Positions 1-9,031 of a DNA stretch of 64,000 nt are shown here, piece by piece. Made by a program: the position numbers and the translations under genes. Location of the stretch: the NCBI RefSeq assembly GCF_947495705.1, contig NZ_CANLZR010000005.1, positions 186,001 to 250,000 on the forward strand, written 5' to 3'. Origin of the DNA: an uncultured Phycicoccus sp. (GTDB taxonomy: Bacteria; Actinomycetota; Actinomycetes; Actinomycetales; Dermatophilaceae). The notes beneath the pieces are model-generated. The model had not been told where the DNA came from. It made no database searches and was given only the letters and a program-made list of their open reading frames with translations. Every line of letters begins with the position of its first letter. Position 1 is the stretch's first letter.

Positions 1-2
1 AC

Positions 3-713
3 GCCACGGGGTGGCCGGTGACCGACTGGGTCGAGGACAAGATGCTGCGCGACCAGGGCGCCGACTACTACGACAAGTGGGTCGCGCACGAGGTGCCGTT
101 CAACGCGCCCGAGTCCGTCGAGGTCTGGGATGCCGTGGGCACCGTCCTGCGCAACCCCGACTACGTGAACGGTGGCTTCGGCAACGTCCAGACCGTCGCC
201 TCCACGAGCTTCCAGGACGGCGGCCTGCCGATCCTCGACGGCTCGTGCTTCATGTACAAGATGGCCTCGTTCTACGCGGCGAACTGGCCCGAGGGCACGG
301 ACGTCTCGGAGAACGGCGACGTCTTCGCCTTCTACTTCCCGGCCAACGAGGGCTCGGAGGAGAAGCCGGTCCTGGTCGGCAGCGAGTTCATCGCCGCCTT
401 CGACGACCGTCCCGAGGTCCGCGCGTTCACCACGTACCTGGCCTCGGCCGAGTACGCGAACCTGCGGGCGAAGGAGGGCTTCGGCTTCGTCAGCGCCAAC
501 AAGAACCTCGACGTCGCCAACGTCGACTCGCCGATCAGCAAGCTGGCGGCCGAGCAGTTCCAGGACCCGAGCGCGCTCATCCGCTTCGACGGCGCGGACC
601 TCATGCCGGGGGCCGTCGGCTCCGGGTCGTTCTGGCGCGAGGCAACCGCCTGGATCGCCGAGGGCAAGGACACCAAGGCCGTGCTCGACTCGGTCGAGCA
701 GTCCTGGCCGTGA
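3..713 (+). CDS. Sugar ABC transporter substrate-binding protein, C-terminal part (5' end outside window)
   Basis: The reading frame is open from base 3 and ends at the TGA at 711-713, giving 236 residues of the C-terminal half of an extracellular solute-binding protein. The track start at 18 is an internal GTG; codons upstream (ATGWPVTDW) are still in frame. The protein would capture a sugar, possibly an alpha-glucoside, outside the membrane and deliver it to the two permeases encoded just downstream. The signal peptide and lipobox lie outside the window. Family assignment rests on the CUT1-type gene order (binding protein, two permeases, LacI regulator) and on the sequence style; the substrate is inferred only. 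Confidence 0.85.
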   Translation, partial: ATGWPVTDWVEDKMLRDQGADYYDKWVAHEVPFNAPESVEVWDAVGTVLRNPDYVNGGFGNVQTVASTSFQDGGLPILDGSCFMYKMASFYAANWPEGTDVSENGDVFAFYFPANEGSEEKPVLVGSEFIAAFDDRPEVRAFTTYLASAEYANLRAKEGFGFVSANKNLDVANVDSPISKLAAEQFQDPSALIRFDGADLMPGAVGSGSFWREATAWIAEGKDTKAVLDSVEQSWP

Positions 714-747
714 CAGCGGGCGCGTGATGCGCCACGGTTGAACCACA

Positions 748-790
748 CTCGGGGCCGGGACCCTCGTCACGCGAGAGTCCCGGCCCCGAG
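748..790 (+). terminator. Strong stem-loop between binding-protein and permease genes
   Basis: A perfect 14-bp inverted repeat (CTCGGGGCCGGGAC, 748-761, with its complement at 777-790) brackets a 15-nt loop. No T tract follows. It sits inside an apparent transport operon. Such hairpins behind binding-protein genes commonly act as partial terminators or 3' mRNA stabilisers, so that the binding protein is made in excess over the permeases. That role is inferred here. Confidence 0.7.
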
Positions 791-826
791 GCCTCTACCC
801 GTCCTAGCCCAACGGAGGTGACTCCG

Positions 827-2011
827 ATGTCTGACACCCAGACCCCGGAGAAGGCCGACGCGTCCGCCTCGGATGCGACGGCCGGCAAGCACAAAAACCC
901 GGTCAGCTACGGCGCGCTGGCCGTCGGCTTCTTCATGATCCTCGTGTTCGCCGGGATCGTCGGCCTCGTCGCAGCCAGCTTCTTCGACGCCGTCCCCGAG
1001 ATCACCTGGCCGTCCTTCCTCGTCGAGTCCGACACGGCGGTCCGCAAGCTCGGCCTCATGGTCTTCGTGGTCCTGCTGTTCGTCGGGGTCATGGCGCTCC
1101 TGCTGTTCATGGTCGACAGCCGCAAGCGGGTCCCGAACTGGACGGTCGCCATCGCTTTCGTCGGTCCGGCTCTCGCGGCACTCCTCCTCGGCCTGATCTG
1201 GCCGGGCATCAGCACGCTCATCCAGTCCTTCTACGGCAGGTCCCCCTGGTACGACCCCGAGCGCTCCGAGTTCGTCGGCATGGCCAACTTCTCGACCCTG
1301 TTCACGACACCGGAGTTCCAGGTCGTCCTGCGCAACACGCTCATCTGGGTCATCCTCGTGCCGCTCGTCGCCGTCGGCCTCGGCCTCCTGTACGCCGTCC
1401 TCATCGACCGCACCCGCGGCGAGGCCATCTCCAAGGGCCTGATCTTCCTGCCGATGGCGATCTCCCTCGTCGGCGCGTCGATCATCTGGCGCTTCGTGTA
1501 CGAGTACCGCGCCCCCGCCCGACCTCAGATCGGCCTGCTGAACCAGCTGCTCGTGTGGCTGGGGCTGGAGCCATACCAGTTCATCCTCAACGTGCCGTGG
1601 AACACGACCTTCCTCATCGTCGTCATGGTCTGGATCCAGACCGGTTTCGCGATGACGATCATCTCGGCGGCGATCAAGGCCATCCCCGACGACATCGTCG
1701 AGGCCGCGCGGCTCGACGGCGTGAGCGGCCTGCGCATGTTCCGCTACGTCACCATCCCGAGCATCCGTCCCGCGCTGCTCGTCGTCTGGGTGACGATCAC
1801 CATGACCACGCTCAAGGTCTTCGACATCGTGCGGACCATGACGGGTGGCAACTTCCAGACCAGCGTGGTGGCGAACGAGTTCTACACCCAGAGCTTCCGA
1901 CAGTTCGACTTCGGCCTCGGCGCCGCGTTGGCCGTCCTGCTCTTCGTCATCGTCATCCCCGTGGTCGTCTACCAGGTACGCCAGCTGCGAATCTCGGAGG
2001 AGATCCGATGA
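827..2011 (+). CDS. Carbohydrate ABC transporter permease (MalF/AglF type)
   Basis: A 394-residue inner-membrane permease of the CUT1 sugar importer family. The start is ATG 827, 8 nt after GGAGG; the upstream GTG at 818 overlaps that ribosome site and is rejected. Two hydrophobic segments (about residues 27-50 and 75-95) precede the usual six-helix core, an extended N-terminus typical of MalF/AglF-like subunits. The cytoplasmic EAA loop, which docks the ATPase, reads EAARLDGVSGLRMF. The stop overlaps the next start (ATGA), so the two permeases are translationally coupled. No ATPase gene lies nearby; a shared MsiK-type ATPase encoded elsewhere is likely, as in many actinobacteria. Confidence 0.93.
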   Translation: MSDTQTPEKADASASDATAGKHKNPVSYGALAVGFFMILVFAGIVGLVAASFFDAVPEITWPSFLVESDTAVRKLGLMVFVVLLFVGVMALLLFMVDSRKRVPNWTVAIAFVGPALAALLLGLIWPGISTLIQSFYGRSPWYDPERSEFVGMANFSTLFTTPEFQVVLRNTLIWVILVPLVAVGLGLLYAVLIDRTRGEAISKGLIFLPMAISLVGASIIWRFVYEYRAPARPQIGLLNQLLVWLGLEPYQFILNVPWNTTFLIVVMVWIQTGFAMTIISAAIKAIPDDIVEAARLDGVSGLRMFRYVTIPSIRPALLVVWVTITMTTLKVFDIVRTMTGGNFQTSVVANEFYTQSFRQFDFGLGAALAVLLFVIVIPVVVYQVRQLRISEEIR

Positions 2012-2952
2012 CCACCTCGAACCCGGGGATCCCCGTCGAACCGTCGGTCGAGCAGAAGCGGCCGTCAGGCCCCCGCAAGCTCACCAAGGCCGAGATCCGC
2101 GCCAGCGAGGCCAAGACGAGGCTCACCTCGCCCTGGGCCACGGGGATCGCGATCATCATGGCGATCCTGTGGACCATTCCGACGTTCGGTCTGCTCATCA
2201 CCTCGATCCGACCGCAGGCCTCGATCCAGCAGAGCGGTTGGTGGACCTGGTTCACCAACCCCGAGTTCACCCTGCAGAACTACGAGACGGTGCTCACCGG
2301 GAGCAGCACCGCGTTCGGCACGTACTTCGTCAACACCCTCGTCATCACGATCCCGGCGGTCGTCATCCCGATCACGATCGCGCTGCTCGCTGCGTACGCG
2401 TTCGCCTGGATCGAGTTCCGCGGCCGCGACCTGCTGTTCGTCGCGGTCTTCGCCCTCCAGATCGTCCCCCTGCAGGTCACGCTGATCCCGCTGCTGTCGA
2501 TCTACGTCGACGTGGGCCTCGCAGGGTCCTTCTGGACGGTCTGGCTGTCGCACTCGATCTTCGCGCTCCCGCTGGCGATCTTCATGTTCCACAACTTCAT
2601 GAAGGACATCCCCCGTTCGCTCGTCGAGGCGGCCAGGGTCGACGGCGCAGGTCACGTCCGGATCTTCTTCCGGGTGCTCCTGCCGCTGCTCGTCCCCGCG
2701 GTGGCCGCGTTCACGGTCTTCCAGTTCCTCTGGGTCTGGAACGACCTGCTCGTGGCGCTGACCTTCGCGGGTGGCACGCCGAACGTCGCGCCGCTGACTG
2801 TGCGGCTCGCCGAGCTCTCCGGATCCCGGGGCCAGGACTGGCACCTGCTCTCGGCCGGCGCCTTCGTGGCGCTCATCGTGCCGGTGCTCATCTTCCTGTT
2901 CGGTCAGCGCTACTTCGTGCGCGGGCTCCTGGCCGGCGGCGTCAAGGGCTGA
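2008..2952 (+). CDS. Carbohydrate ABC transporter permease (MalG type)
   Basis: This 314-residue second permease pairs with the preceding one. ATG 2008 overlaps the upstream stop by 4 nt and has GGAGG 7-8 nt before it; the longer track ORF from 1555 is only frame extension inside the previous gene. About six membrane segments are visible and the EAA loop reads EAARVDGAGHVRIF. Binding-protein-dependent sugar import is the expected role, with substrate probably an oligosaccharide. The LacI-type regulator follows after 38 nt on the same strand. Confidence 0.93.
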   Translation: MTTSNPGIPVEPSVEQKRPSGPRKLTKAEIRASEAKTRLTSPWATGIAIIMAILWTIPTFGLLITSIRPQASIQQSGWWTWFTNPEFTLQNYETVLTGSSTAFGTYFVNTLVITIPAVVIPITIALLAAYAFAWIEFRGRDLLFVAVFALQIVPLQVTLIPLLSIYVDVGLAGSFWTVWLSHSIFALPLAIFMFHNFMKDIPRSLVEAARVDGAGHVRIFFRVLLPLLVPAVAAFTVFQFLWVWNDLLVALTFAGGTPNVAPLTVRLAELSGSRGQDWHLLSAGAFVALIVPVLIFLFGQRYFVRGLLAGGVKG

Positions 2953-2990
2953 GTGGGCCCGCGGGCCCTCGGCCGTGAGGTCGCGCGGCG

Positions 2991-4007
2991 ATGAGCACGA
3001 TCACGGACGTGGCGCGGGTGGCCGGGGTGTCGGTCGCCACGGTCTCCCGCGCCCTGCGCGGGCTGGACCGGGTCTCCCCGGCCACCCGCCGCCGCGTCCT
3101 CGAGGTCGCCGAGGAGCTCCACTACGTGGCGTCCCCGACGGCGACGTCCCTCGCCTCCGGGCGGACCAGGGTCGTCGCCGTCGTCGCTCCGTTCCTCACC
3201 CGGTGGTTCTTCGCGACCCTCGTCAGCGCCATCGAGAAGGAGCTGCGGGTGCACGGCCACCATGTCATCCTCTTCGATCTCGAGGACGACACGTACGACC
3301 AGCGCCTCCCGCTGACGCAGAACATGCTGTGGAAGCGGGTCGACGGGGTCATCTCGCTCAACGTCCCGATGACCCCCGACGAGGTCGAGCTCGTCGACCG
3401 GCTCGGCCTGCCGCTCGTCTCGATCGGGTCCGCGGTCCCCGGGCGGCCCTGCGTACGGATCGACGACCGCGCGACGATGCGCACCGCCGTCGAGCACCTC
3501 ATCGGGCTCGGACACCGCCGGATCGGGTACGTCGGCGACGTCCCCGCCAACGCCGCGCACACCCAGACGCCCCAGGACCGGCTCACCGCGTTCCGGGACA
3601 CGATGCAGCAGGCGGGCCTGCCGCTGGTGGAGGAGTGGATCCTCGGGTCGGACTGGACCGCCCGGGCCGCGGCTGCCGACAGCAGAACCCTCCTGGCGAG
3701 CGCTGACCGACCGACCGCGATCGTCGCCGCCTCCGACGAGATGGCGATCGGGGTCCGCGAGGCCGCGAGGCGCCTCGACATCGACGTGCCGGGCCGGCTG
3801 TCGGTCATCGGGATCGACGACCACGTCCTCTCCGAGGTCCTCGGTCTGTCGACCGTGCGTCAGGACGTTGCTGCTCAGGGCCGGGCCGCTGCCGACCTCC
3901 TCCTGCGCGCGCTCGTCGGAGACGAGGACGGAGTGGCCGAGGACGACATCGTCATCCCCACGGTCCTGGTCCCCCGCGAGTCCACGGGGCCGGCCCCCGT
4001 CAGTTGA
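2991..4007 (+). CDS. LacI-family transcriptional regulator
   Basis: A 338-residue protein with an N-terminal helix-turn-helix at residues 3-22 (ITDVARVAGVSVATVSRAL), the LacI hinge, and a periplasmic-binding-like sugar-sensing domain (about 60-330). Its position directly after the transporter genes suggests it represses them until the transported sugar or a derivative binds. The last 8 nt overlap the convergent permease gene. No clear operator was located in the visible part of the operon; the main promoter is probably upstream of the window. Confidence 0.94.
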   Translation: MSTITDVARVAGVSVATVSRALRGLDRVSPATRRRVLEVAEELHYVASPTATSLASGRTRVVAVVAPFLTRWFFATLVSAIEKELRVHGHHVILFDLEDDTYDQRLPLTQNMLWKRVDGVISLNVPMTPDEVELVDRLGLPLVSIGSAVPGRPCVRIDDRATMRTAVEHLIGLGHRRIGYVGDVPANAAHTQTPQDRLTAFRDTMQQAGLPLVEEWILGSDWTARAAAADSRTLLASADRPTAIVAASDEMAIGVREAARRLDIDVPGRLSVIGIDDHVLSEVLGLSTVRQDVAAQGRAAADLLLRALVGDEDGVAEDDIVIPTVLVPRESTGPAPVS

Positions 4008-5445
4008 CCGCGCCGCCGCCGGAGAGGTCCTCCGGCTCGCGCAGGTAGGTCCGCTTCGCGCGCACGGCACGGTTCGCGAACCAGGTCAGTACCCACAGCA
4101 CGACGCCGATGGCCAGCAGCCAGCCCGCGATGACGTACTGGACCGGGTCGCGCCCGGTCACCGGCAGGGTGAAGAAGAAGCAGACGGCCGCGCCGAGCAC
4201 CGGCAGCGGTGTCGGGGTGCGGAAGTGGGCGCGGTCGATGGGGTCACGGCGTAGCACGAGGACGGCGATGTTGACGACCGTGAACACCCCGAGCAGCAGC
4301 AGGGCCGTCGTCCCGCCGAGTGCCGCGACCGCGCTGCCCTCGCTCGTCGTGACGAGGGTGATGAGCCCGAGCGCGACGACCGTCGTGAACCCGATCGCGA
4401 CCATCGGGGTCCCACGGCCCCGATGCACCCGGCCGAGCACCGGGGGCAGCACGTCCTGGCGGGCCATGCCGTAGATGAGCCGGCTCGCCATGAGCATGTT
4501 GATGAGCGCGGAGTTGGCGACGGCGAACATCGCGATGAACGGCATGATCGCGGCGATCGGGACGCCCGGCGCGCCGACCGAGACGACCTTGGTGAGGGGG
4601 GTGTCGCCCTCCCCCAGCTCCCCGACCGGCACGAGCGCGACGGCGACGACGGCCACGAGGACGTAGATGACGCCGGTGATGCTGATCCCCGTGATCATGA
4701 TCCGCGGGAAGGTGCGCACCGGGTCCTTGGTCTCCTCGGCCATGTTGACGGCGTCCTCGAAGCCGACCATCGCGAAGAAGGCGAGCGAGGTGGCCGCCGT
4801 GACCGCGAGGAAGACGTTCTTCTCGCCCGAGGTGTCGAAGAGCACGGCCCGCGAGAAGTCCGCCTTCCCGCCCGTCGCCGCGTACACCCCGACGAGGAGA
4901 ACGAGGAGGAGGCCCGACAGCTCGACGCAGGTGAGGACGACGTTGACCCGGACGCTCTCGCCGACGCCCCGGAGGTTCACGGCCGCCACGAGGAGCATGA
5001 ACCCGACCGCGATGGCCAGCACGAGCCCGGCGCGGTCGGGGTCGCCCCCGACGCCCTCGACGAGGTTGGCGGCGAACGCCCGGCTCGCCGTGGAGGCCGA
5101 GGTGAGGCCGGAGGACATCACGGTGAAGGCGACGAGGAAGGTGACGAAGTGGATGCCGAAGGCCCGGTGCGTGTAGAGCGCCGCGCCGGCCGCTTTCGGG
5201 TACTTCGTGACGAGCTCGAGGTAGGAGAAGGCGGTGACCATGGCGATCGCGAACGCGACGAGGAAGGGCGCCCACGCCGCCCCGCCGACCTCGGCCGCCA
5301 CCTGGCCGGTGAGGGCGTAGACGCCCGTGCCGAGGATGTCGCCGACGATGAACAGCAGGAGCAGCTTGGGCCCGATGGCGCGCTTCAGCTCGGTGCGCTC
5401 CTCCCCCGCGACCGCACCGCCGGGTGCCTCGTCCCGCGCCCCCAT
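4000..5445 (-). CDS. APC-superfamily amino-acid permease
   Basis: A multi-pass membrane transporter with about twelve helices. The first helix carries the APC signature GDILGTGVYALTGQVA. I place the start at ATG 5445 (MGARDEAPGG, 481 residues), preceded by GGAG; the track start (GTG 5490) would run into the neighbouring parE 3' end. It probably imports an amino acid or amine by proton symport; the substrate cannot be read from sequence. The 3' end overlaps the convergent LacI gene by 8 nt. Confidence 0.9.
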   Translation of the reverse strand: MGARDEAPGGAVAGEERTELKRAIGPKLLLLFIVGDILGTGVYALTGQVAAEVGGAAWAPFLVAFAIAMVTAFSYLELVTKYPKAAGAALYTHRAFGIHFVTFLVAFTVMSSGLTSASTASRAFAANLVEGVGGDPDRAGLVLAIAVGFMLLVAAVNLRGVGESVRVNVVLTCVELSGLLLVLLVGVYAATGGKADFSRAVLFDTSGEKNVFLAVTAATSLAFFAMVGFEDAVNMAEETKDPVRTFPRIMITGISITGVIYVLVAVVAVALVPVGELGEGDTPLTKVVSVGAPGVPIAAIMPFIAMFAVANSALINMLMASRLIYGMARQDVLPPVLGRVHRGRGTPMVAIGFTTVVALGLITLVTTSEGSAVAALGGTTALLLLGVFTVVNIAVLVLRRDPIDRAHFRTPTPLPVLGAAVCFFFTLPVTGRDPVQYVIAGWLLAIGVVLWVLTWFANRAVRAKRTYLREPEDLSGGGAVN

Positions 5446-5470
5446 GCCCACTCCCGCCGTCCGGACGCCC

Positions 5471-7594
5471 TCAGGCGTCGATGCGCTCACGGTCGAGTGC
5501 GCCGGCGCTCTCGATGATGAAGTCCTTGCGCGGGCCGACCTCGCCGCCCATGAGGAGCTCGAAGACCTTGCCCGCGGTCTCGATGTCGCCGAGGGTGACC
5601 TTGCGCAGGGTGCGGTGCTGGGGGTCCATCGTCGTCTCCGCGAGCTGGTCGGCGTCCATCTCGCCGAGACCCTTGTACCGCTGCATCGGCTTGGTCTTCT
5701 TGCCGCGCTTGGTCAGGCCCGACATCGTCCGCCGCATCTCGGCCTCGGAGTAGGTGTAGATGACCTCGTTGGCCTTGCTGCCCGGGTTGACCACCTCGAT
5801 GCGGTGCAGCGGCGGGACCGCGGCGTACACCCGCCCCGCCTCGACGAGGGGTCGCATGTAGCGGAAGAAGAGGGTGAGCAGCAGGGTGCGGATGTGGGCG
5901 CCGTCGACGTCGGCGTCGGTCATGATGATGATCTTGCCGTAGCGCGCGGAGTCGAGGTCGAAGGTGCGGCCCGAGCCGGCGCCGATGACCTGGATGATCG
6001 CGGCGCACTCGGCGTTGCCGAGCATGTCGGTGACCGAGGCCTTCTGGACGTTGAGGATCTTGCCGCGGATGGGCAGCAGGGCCTGGTGGTCGCTGCTGCG
6101 CGCCAGCTTGGCGGTGCCGAGCGCGCTGTCGCCCTCGACGATGAACAGCTCGGTGCGCTCGGGGTCGCTGCTGCGGCAGTCGGCCAGCTTGGCCGGCAGG
6201 CTCGAGGACTCCAGGGCGGTCTTGCGGCGCTGGGTCTCCTTGTGGAGCCGGGCGCTGATCCGCGACTTCATCTCGGAGACGACCTTCTCGAGCACCGTTG
6301 CCGCCTGCTGCTTGTAGGGCCGCTTCGTCGAGGTGAGCAGGCTCGTCAGCTCGGTCTCGACGACCTTGGCGACGATGGCGCGCACGGCGTTGGTGCCGAG
6401 GACCTCCTTGGTCTGGCCCTCGAACTGCGGCTCCGCGAGGCGGACCGTGACGACCGCGGTGAGCCCGGCGAGGGCGTCGTCCTTCTCGACCTTGTCGTTG
6501 CCGGCCTTGAGCTTGCGCGAGTTGGCCGCCACCTGGCCCCGCAGCACCTTGAGCAGGGCCTGCTCGAACCCCGCCAGGTGGGTGCCCCCCTTGGGGGTGG
6601 CGATGATGTTCGTGAAGGACCGGACGGTCGTGTCGTAGCCCGTCCCCCAGCGGACGGCGATGTCGACCCCGCACTCGCGCTCGACCTCGGTGGGCGTCAT
6701 GTGGCCGCGGCCGTCGAGGACCGGGACGGTCTCGGTGAACGTGCCGCTGCCCTGGAGCCGCCACACGTCGGTGACGCCGGTGTCGGGCGCGAGGAACTCA
6801 CAGAACTCCGAGATGCCTCCGTCGTGGACGAAGACCTCCTCGACCGGCTCGTCGCCGCGCTCGTCGCGCACGACGATGGTGAGGCCGGGGACGAGGAAGG
6901 AGGTCTGCCGGGCCCGCGCGAGGAGCCCGTCGAGGTCGAACTCGGCGTCCTTGAGGAAGATCTGCCGGTCTGCCCAGTACCGCACCCGGGTGCCGGTGAC
7001 CCCGCGCTTGGCCGTGCCGATGACCTCGAGCGCGCTGGTCTTGATGTAGGGCGTGAACTCGTGGTCGGGGTCCTTGCGCCCCTGCGCCCCGGCCACGTCC
7101 GAGAAGCTGCCGGGCTCACCGCGGCGGAAGCTCATCGCGTACGTCTTGCCGCCGCGGTCGACCTCGACGTCGAGCCGCGAGGACAGCGCGTTGACGACGG
7201 ACGCGCCGACGCCGTGCAGCCCGCCCGAGGCGGTGTACGAGCCGCCGCCGAACTTGCCGCCGGCGTGGAGGCGGGTGTACACGAGCTCGACGCCGGTGAG
7301 CCCGGTGCGCGGCTCGATGTCGACGGGGACGCCGCGGCCGTTGTCGCGGACCTCGACCGAGCCGTCACCGAGGAGCAGCACCTCGATGTGGTCGCAGTGG
7401 CCGCCGAGGGCCTCGTCGACGGAGTTGTCGATGATCTCCCAGAGGCAGTGCATGAGACCGCGGGAGTCGGTGGAGCCGATGTACATGCCCGGGCGCTTGC
7501 GGACCGCCTCGAGGCCCTCGAGGACCTGGAGGTGGTGGGCGGTGTACTCGGACGCGGACTTGCTGGTGGCGGTCTTCTTCGCTGCGGTCGGCAC
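5471..7594 (-). CDS. parE: DNA topoisomerase IV subunit B (type IIA topoisomerase, ParE type)
   Basis: A 707-residue ATP-hydrolysing subunit of a type II topoisomerase. In order it shows the GHKL ATPase motifs (AVRKRPGMYIGST near the N-terminus, then GRGVPVD and GLHGVGASVVNALS), a transducer domain, and the TOPRIM domain with EGDSALGTAK and TDADVDGAHI, which hold the catalytic Glu and metal-binding Asp residues. EGDSALG rather than EGDSAGG is typical of the second, ParE-like B subunit of actinobacteria as opposed to GyrB. The track ORF starts far upstream; GTG 7594 (VPTAAKKTATS) is chosen because a TAGATT hexamer lies 7 nt before it, which suggests a leaderless mRNA. The partner A subunit is not in the window. 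Confidence 0.92.
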   Translation of the reverse strand: MPTAAKKTATSKSASEYTAHHLQVLEGLEAVRKRPGMYIGSTDSRGLMHCLWEIIDNSVDEALGGHCDHIEVLLLGDGSVEVRDNGRGVPVDIEPRTGLTGVELVYTRLHAGGKFGGGSYTASGGLHGVGASVVNALSSRLDVEVDRGGKTYAMSFRRGEPGSFSDVAGAQGRKDPDHEFTPYIKTSALEVIGTAKRGVTGTRVRYWADRQIFLKDAEFDLDGLLARARQTSFLVPGLTIVVRDERGDEPVEEVFVHDGGISEFCEFLAPDTGVTDVWRLQGSGTFTETVPVLDGRGHMTPTEVERECGVDIAVRWGTGYDTTVRSFTNIIATPKGGTHLAGFEQALLKVLRGQVAANSRKLKAGNDKVEKDDALAGLTAVVTVRLAEPQFEGQTKEVLGTNAVRAIVAKVVETELTSLLTSTKRPYKQQAATVLEKVVSEMKSRISARLHKETQRRKTALESSSLPAKLADCRSSDPERTELFIVEGDSALGTAKLARSSDHQALLPIRGKILNVQKASVTDMLGNAECAAIIQVIGAGSGRTFDLDSARYGKIIIMTDADVDGAHIRTLLLTLFFRYMRPLVEAGRVYAAVPPLHRIEVVNPGSKANEVIYTYSEAEMRRTMSGLTKRGKKTKPMQRYKGLGEMDADQLAETTMDPQHRTLRKVTLGDIETAGKVFELLMGGEVGPRKDFIIESAGALDRERIDA

Positions 7595-7601
7595 GTCCTG
7601 C

Positions 7602-7607
7602 AATCTA
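7602..7607 (-). promoter_or_regulatory. Putative leaderless -10 (TAGATT) for parE
   Basis: TAGATT ends 7 nt before GTG 7594 on the minus strand. This spacing places the transcription start at or next to the start codon. No Shine-Dalgarno sequence is convincing. Confidence 0.5.
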
Positions 7608-7829
7608 ACCCCCGGCACCGACGCGGCCGCACCGGCACACCGCCGGTGGCCCGATCGGTGCGGGGCCCTCGGGTGAAAGGTCACGATCTCGACACCAGGC
7701 AGCCGGTTGGGAGCCCCCTGCGACCCGGGAAGCATCCGGCGTGCTTGACTGTTGCACAGGTCGCCGATCCGTTCGGGTCGGTGGCCACGAACAACCAGCA
7801 GGAACCCCGAGCGAGCCGAGGAGGCCGAC

Positions 7830-8048
7830 GTGAACGCCGCACTGGCACCCGCCCTGACCACCGCGGACCGTTGTGACCGCTGCGGTGCCCAGGCCTACGT
7901 GCGGGCGCGCCTGCACGCGGGCGGGGAACTGCTGTTCTGCGCACACCACGGTCGTGAGCACGTCCCCGCGCTCGCCGACAAGGCCGAGATCCACGACGAG
8001 AGCGACCGGCTCACCGAGCCCTCGCTCCCCCTCACCGCCGACGACTGA
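7830..8048 (+). CDS. Small zinc-ribbon-like protein (DUF7455 type)
   Basis: A 72-residue cytoplasmic protein. GTG 7830 follows GAGGAGG by 5 nt; the longer track ORF from 7752 has no such site. It contains CDRCGAQAYVRARL and LFCAHHGREH, a likely zinc site made of C-x2-C and C-x-H-H. The family is widespread in actinobacteria, often encoded beside parE/gyrB-type genes, but I know of no function. It lies divergent from parE across a 235-nt gap in which I see no further gene. Confidence 0.8.
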   Translation: MNAALAPALTTADRCDRCGAQAYVRARLHAGGELLFCAHHGREHVPALADKAEIHDESDRLTEPSLPLTADD

Positions 8049-8055
8049 GCCTGGC

Positions 8056-8550
8056 GTGGACGCCCTCGCGGGCGACGTGTGGCTGATCCTGCCGCCACTG
8101 CTGATCCTCGTCGGCATCGTCGGCATCGTTGTCCCGGTGCTGCCCGGGATGCTCCTGGTCATGGCGGGGATGCTCGTCTGGGCGCTGGCCGAGCAGAGCA
8201 CGACCGGCTGGGTGCTGTTCGGGCTCAGCGTTCTCGTCGCGGGCGCCGGCTGGGTGCTGCAGTACCTCGTCCCGGGGCGCCGCCTCAAGGAGCAGGGCGT
8301 CCGCACCTCGACCCTCGTCCTGGCCGTGCTGCTCGCCGTCGTCGGCTTCTTCGTCATCCCCGTCGTCGGGGCCGTCGTCGGCTTCGTCCTGGGGATCTGG
8401 CTCGTCGAGACCGGTCGCGGCTCCGCGCGGGACGAGGCTTGGACCCGGACGCGGCACGCGGTCGTCGCGATCGCGCAGAGCATCGGGATCGAGCTGACGG
8501 CGGCCCTCGGCGTCGTCGCCCTCTACGTCGTGGGGCTGCTCGTCACCTAG
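8056..8550 (+). CDS. DUF456-family membrane protein
   Basis: A 164-residue integral membrane protein with four or five hydrophobic segments and two short Gly/Val-rich helical repeats (VGIVGIVVPVLPGMLLV; VVGFFVIPVVGAVVGFVLG), as seen in the DUF456 family. GTG 8056 starts 7 nt after the preceding stop, so it is probably co-transcribed with the small zinc-ribbon gene. The ORF track begins upstream only because the frame is open. Function is unknown. Confidence 0.82.
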   Translation: MDALAGDVWLILPPLLILVGIVGIVVPVLPGMLLVMAGMLVWALAEQSTTGWVLFGLSVLVAGAGWVLQYLVPGRRLKEQGVRTSTLVLAVLLAVVGFFVIPVVGAVVGFVLGIWLVETGRGSARDEAWTRTRHAVVAIAQSIGIELTAALGVVALYVVGLLVT

Positions 8551-8565
8551 TGCGGAGCGGGCCGG

Positions 8566-8970
8566 TCACCATTTGTTCTCGCGGCGCTCCCAGCGCTCGT
8601 CGAGCCGGTCGATGATCGAGGTGCCCTTGCGCCGGCCGCCGCTCTTGCCGCCACCCTTGCCGCTGCGCTGGTCGACGCCGCCGCCCTCACCGACGACCCC
8701 GAGCTTGGCCTTGCGCGGGGGCGTCGCGGCGTAGACCGCCGAGGCGACCATGACGGCGAAGCCGGCCGCACCGACCCACATCGTGGTGTTGACGCCGACG
8801 AGCACGAGCCCGAGACCTGCGAGCACCCCGATGACACCGACGACCCACCGTCGACGCTGGAGCGCGCCGAGGCCCCGGCTCTGCATCTGCGAGGCGAACT
8901 TCGGGTCCTCGGCAGCGAGAGCCTGCTCCATCTGTTCGAGCATCTTCTGCTCGTGGTCTGAGAGGGGCAC
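8566..8970 (-). CDS. DUF3040 membrane protein
   Basis: A 134-residue protein beginning PLSDHEQKMLEQMEQAL, the hallmark N-terminus of DUF3040, followed by two adjacent membrane segments (about residues 40-80) and a basic Gly/Lys tail. GTG 8970 lies 4 nt after GGAGG. It is the last gene of the minus-strand run that starts at the SOS box near 15.87 kb and follows dinB by 62 nt. DUF3040 genes in other actinobacteria often adjoin dinB. Function is unknown. Confidence 0.88.
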   Translation of the reverse strand: MPLSDHEQKMLEQMEQALAAEDPKFASQMQSRGLGALQRRRWVVGVIGVLAGLGLVLVGVNTTMWVGAAGFAVMVASAVYAATPPRKAKLGVVGEGGGVDQRSGKGGGKSGGRRKGTSIIDRLDERWERRENKW

Positions 8971-9031
8971 GGAACCTCCCGTGGTCGGCCCGGGACGCCC
9001 GACGGACGTCCCCGATGTCGCTCCTACCCCC

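Noticed and set aside
11-727. 238-residue ORF at the window start
   Set aside because: Frame shadow of the sugar-binding protein gene, Arg-rich and without domain.
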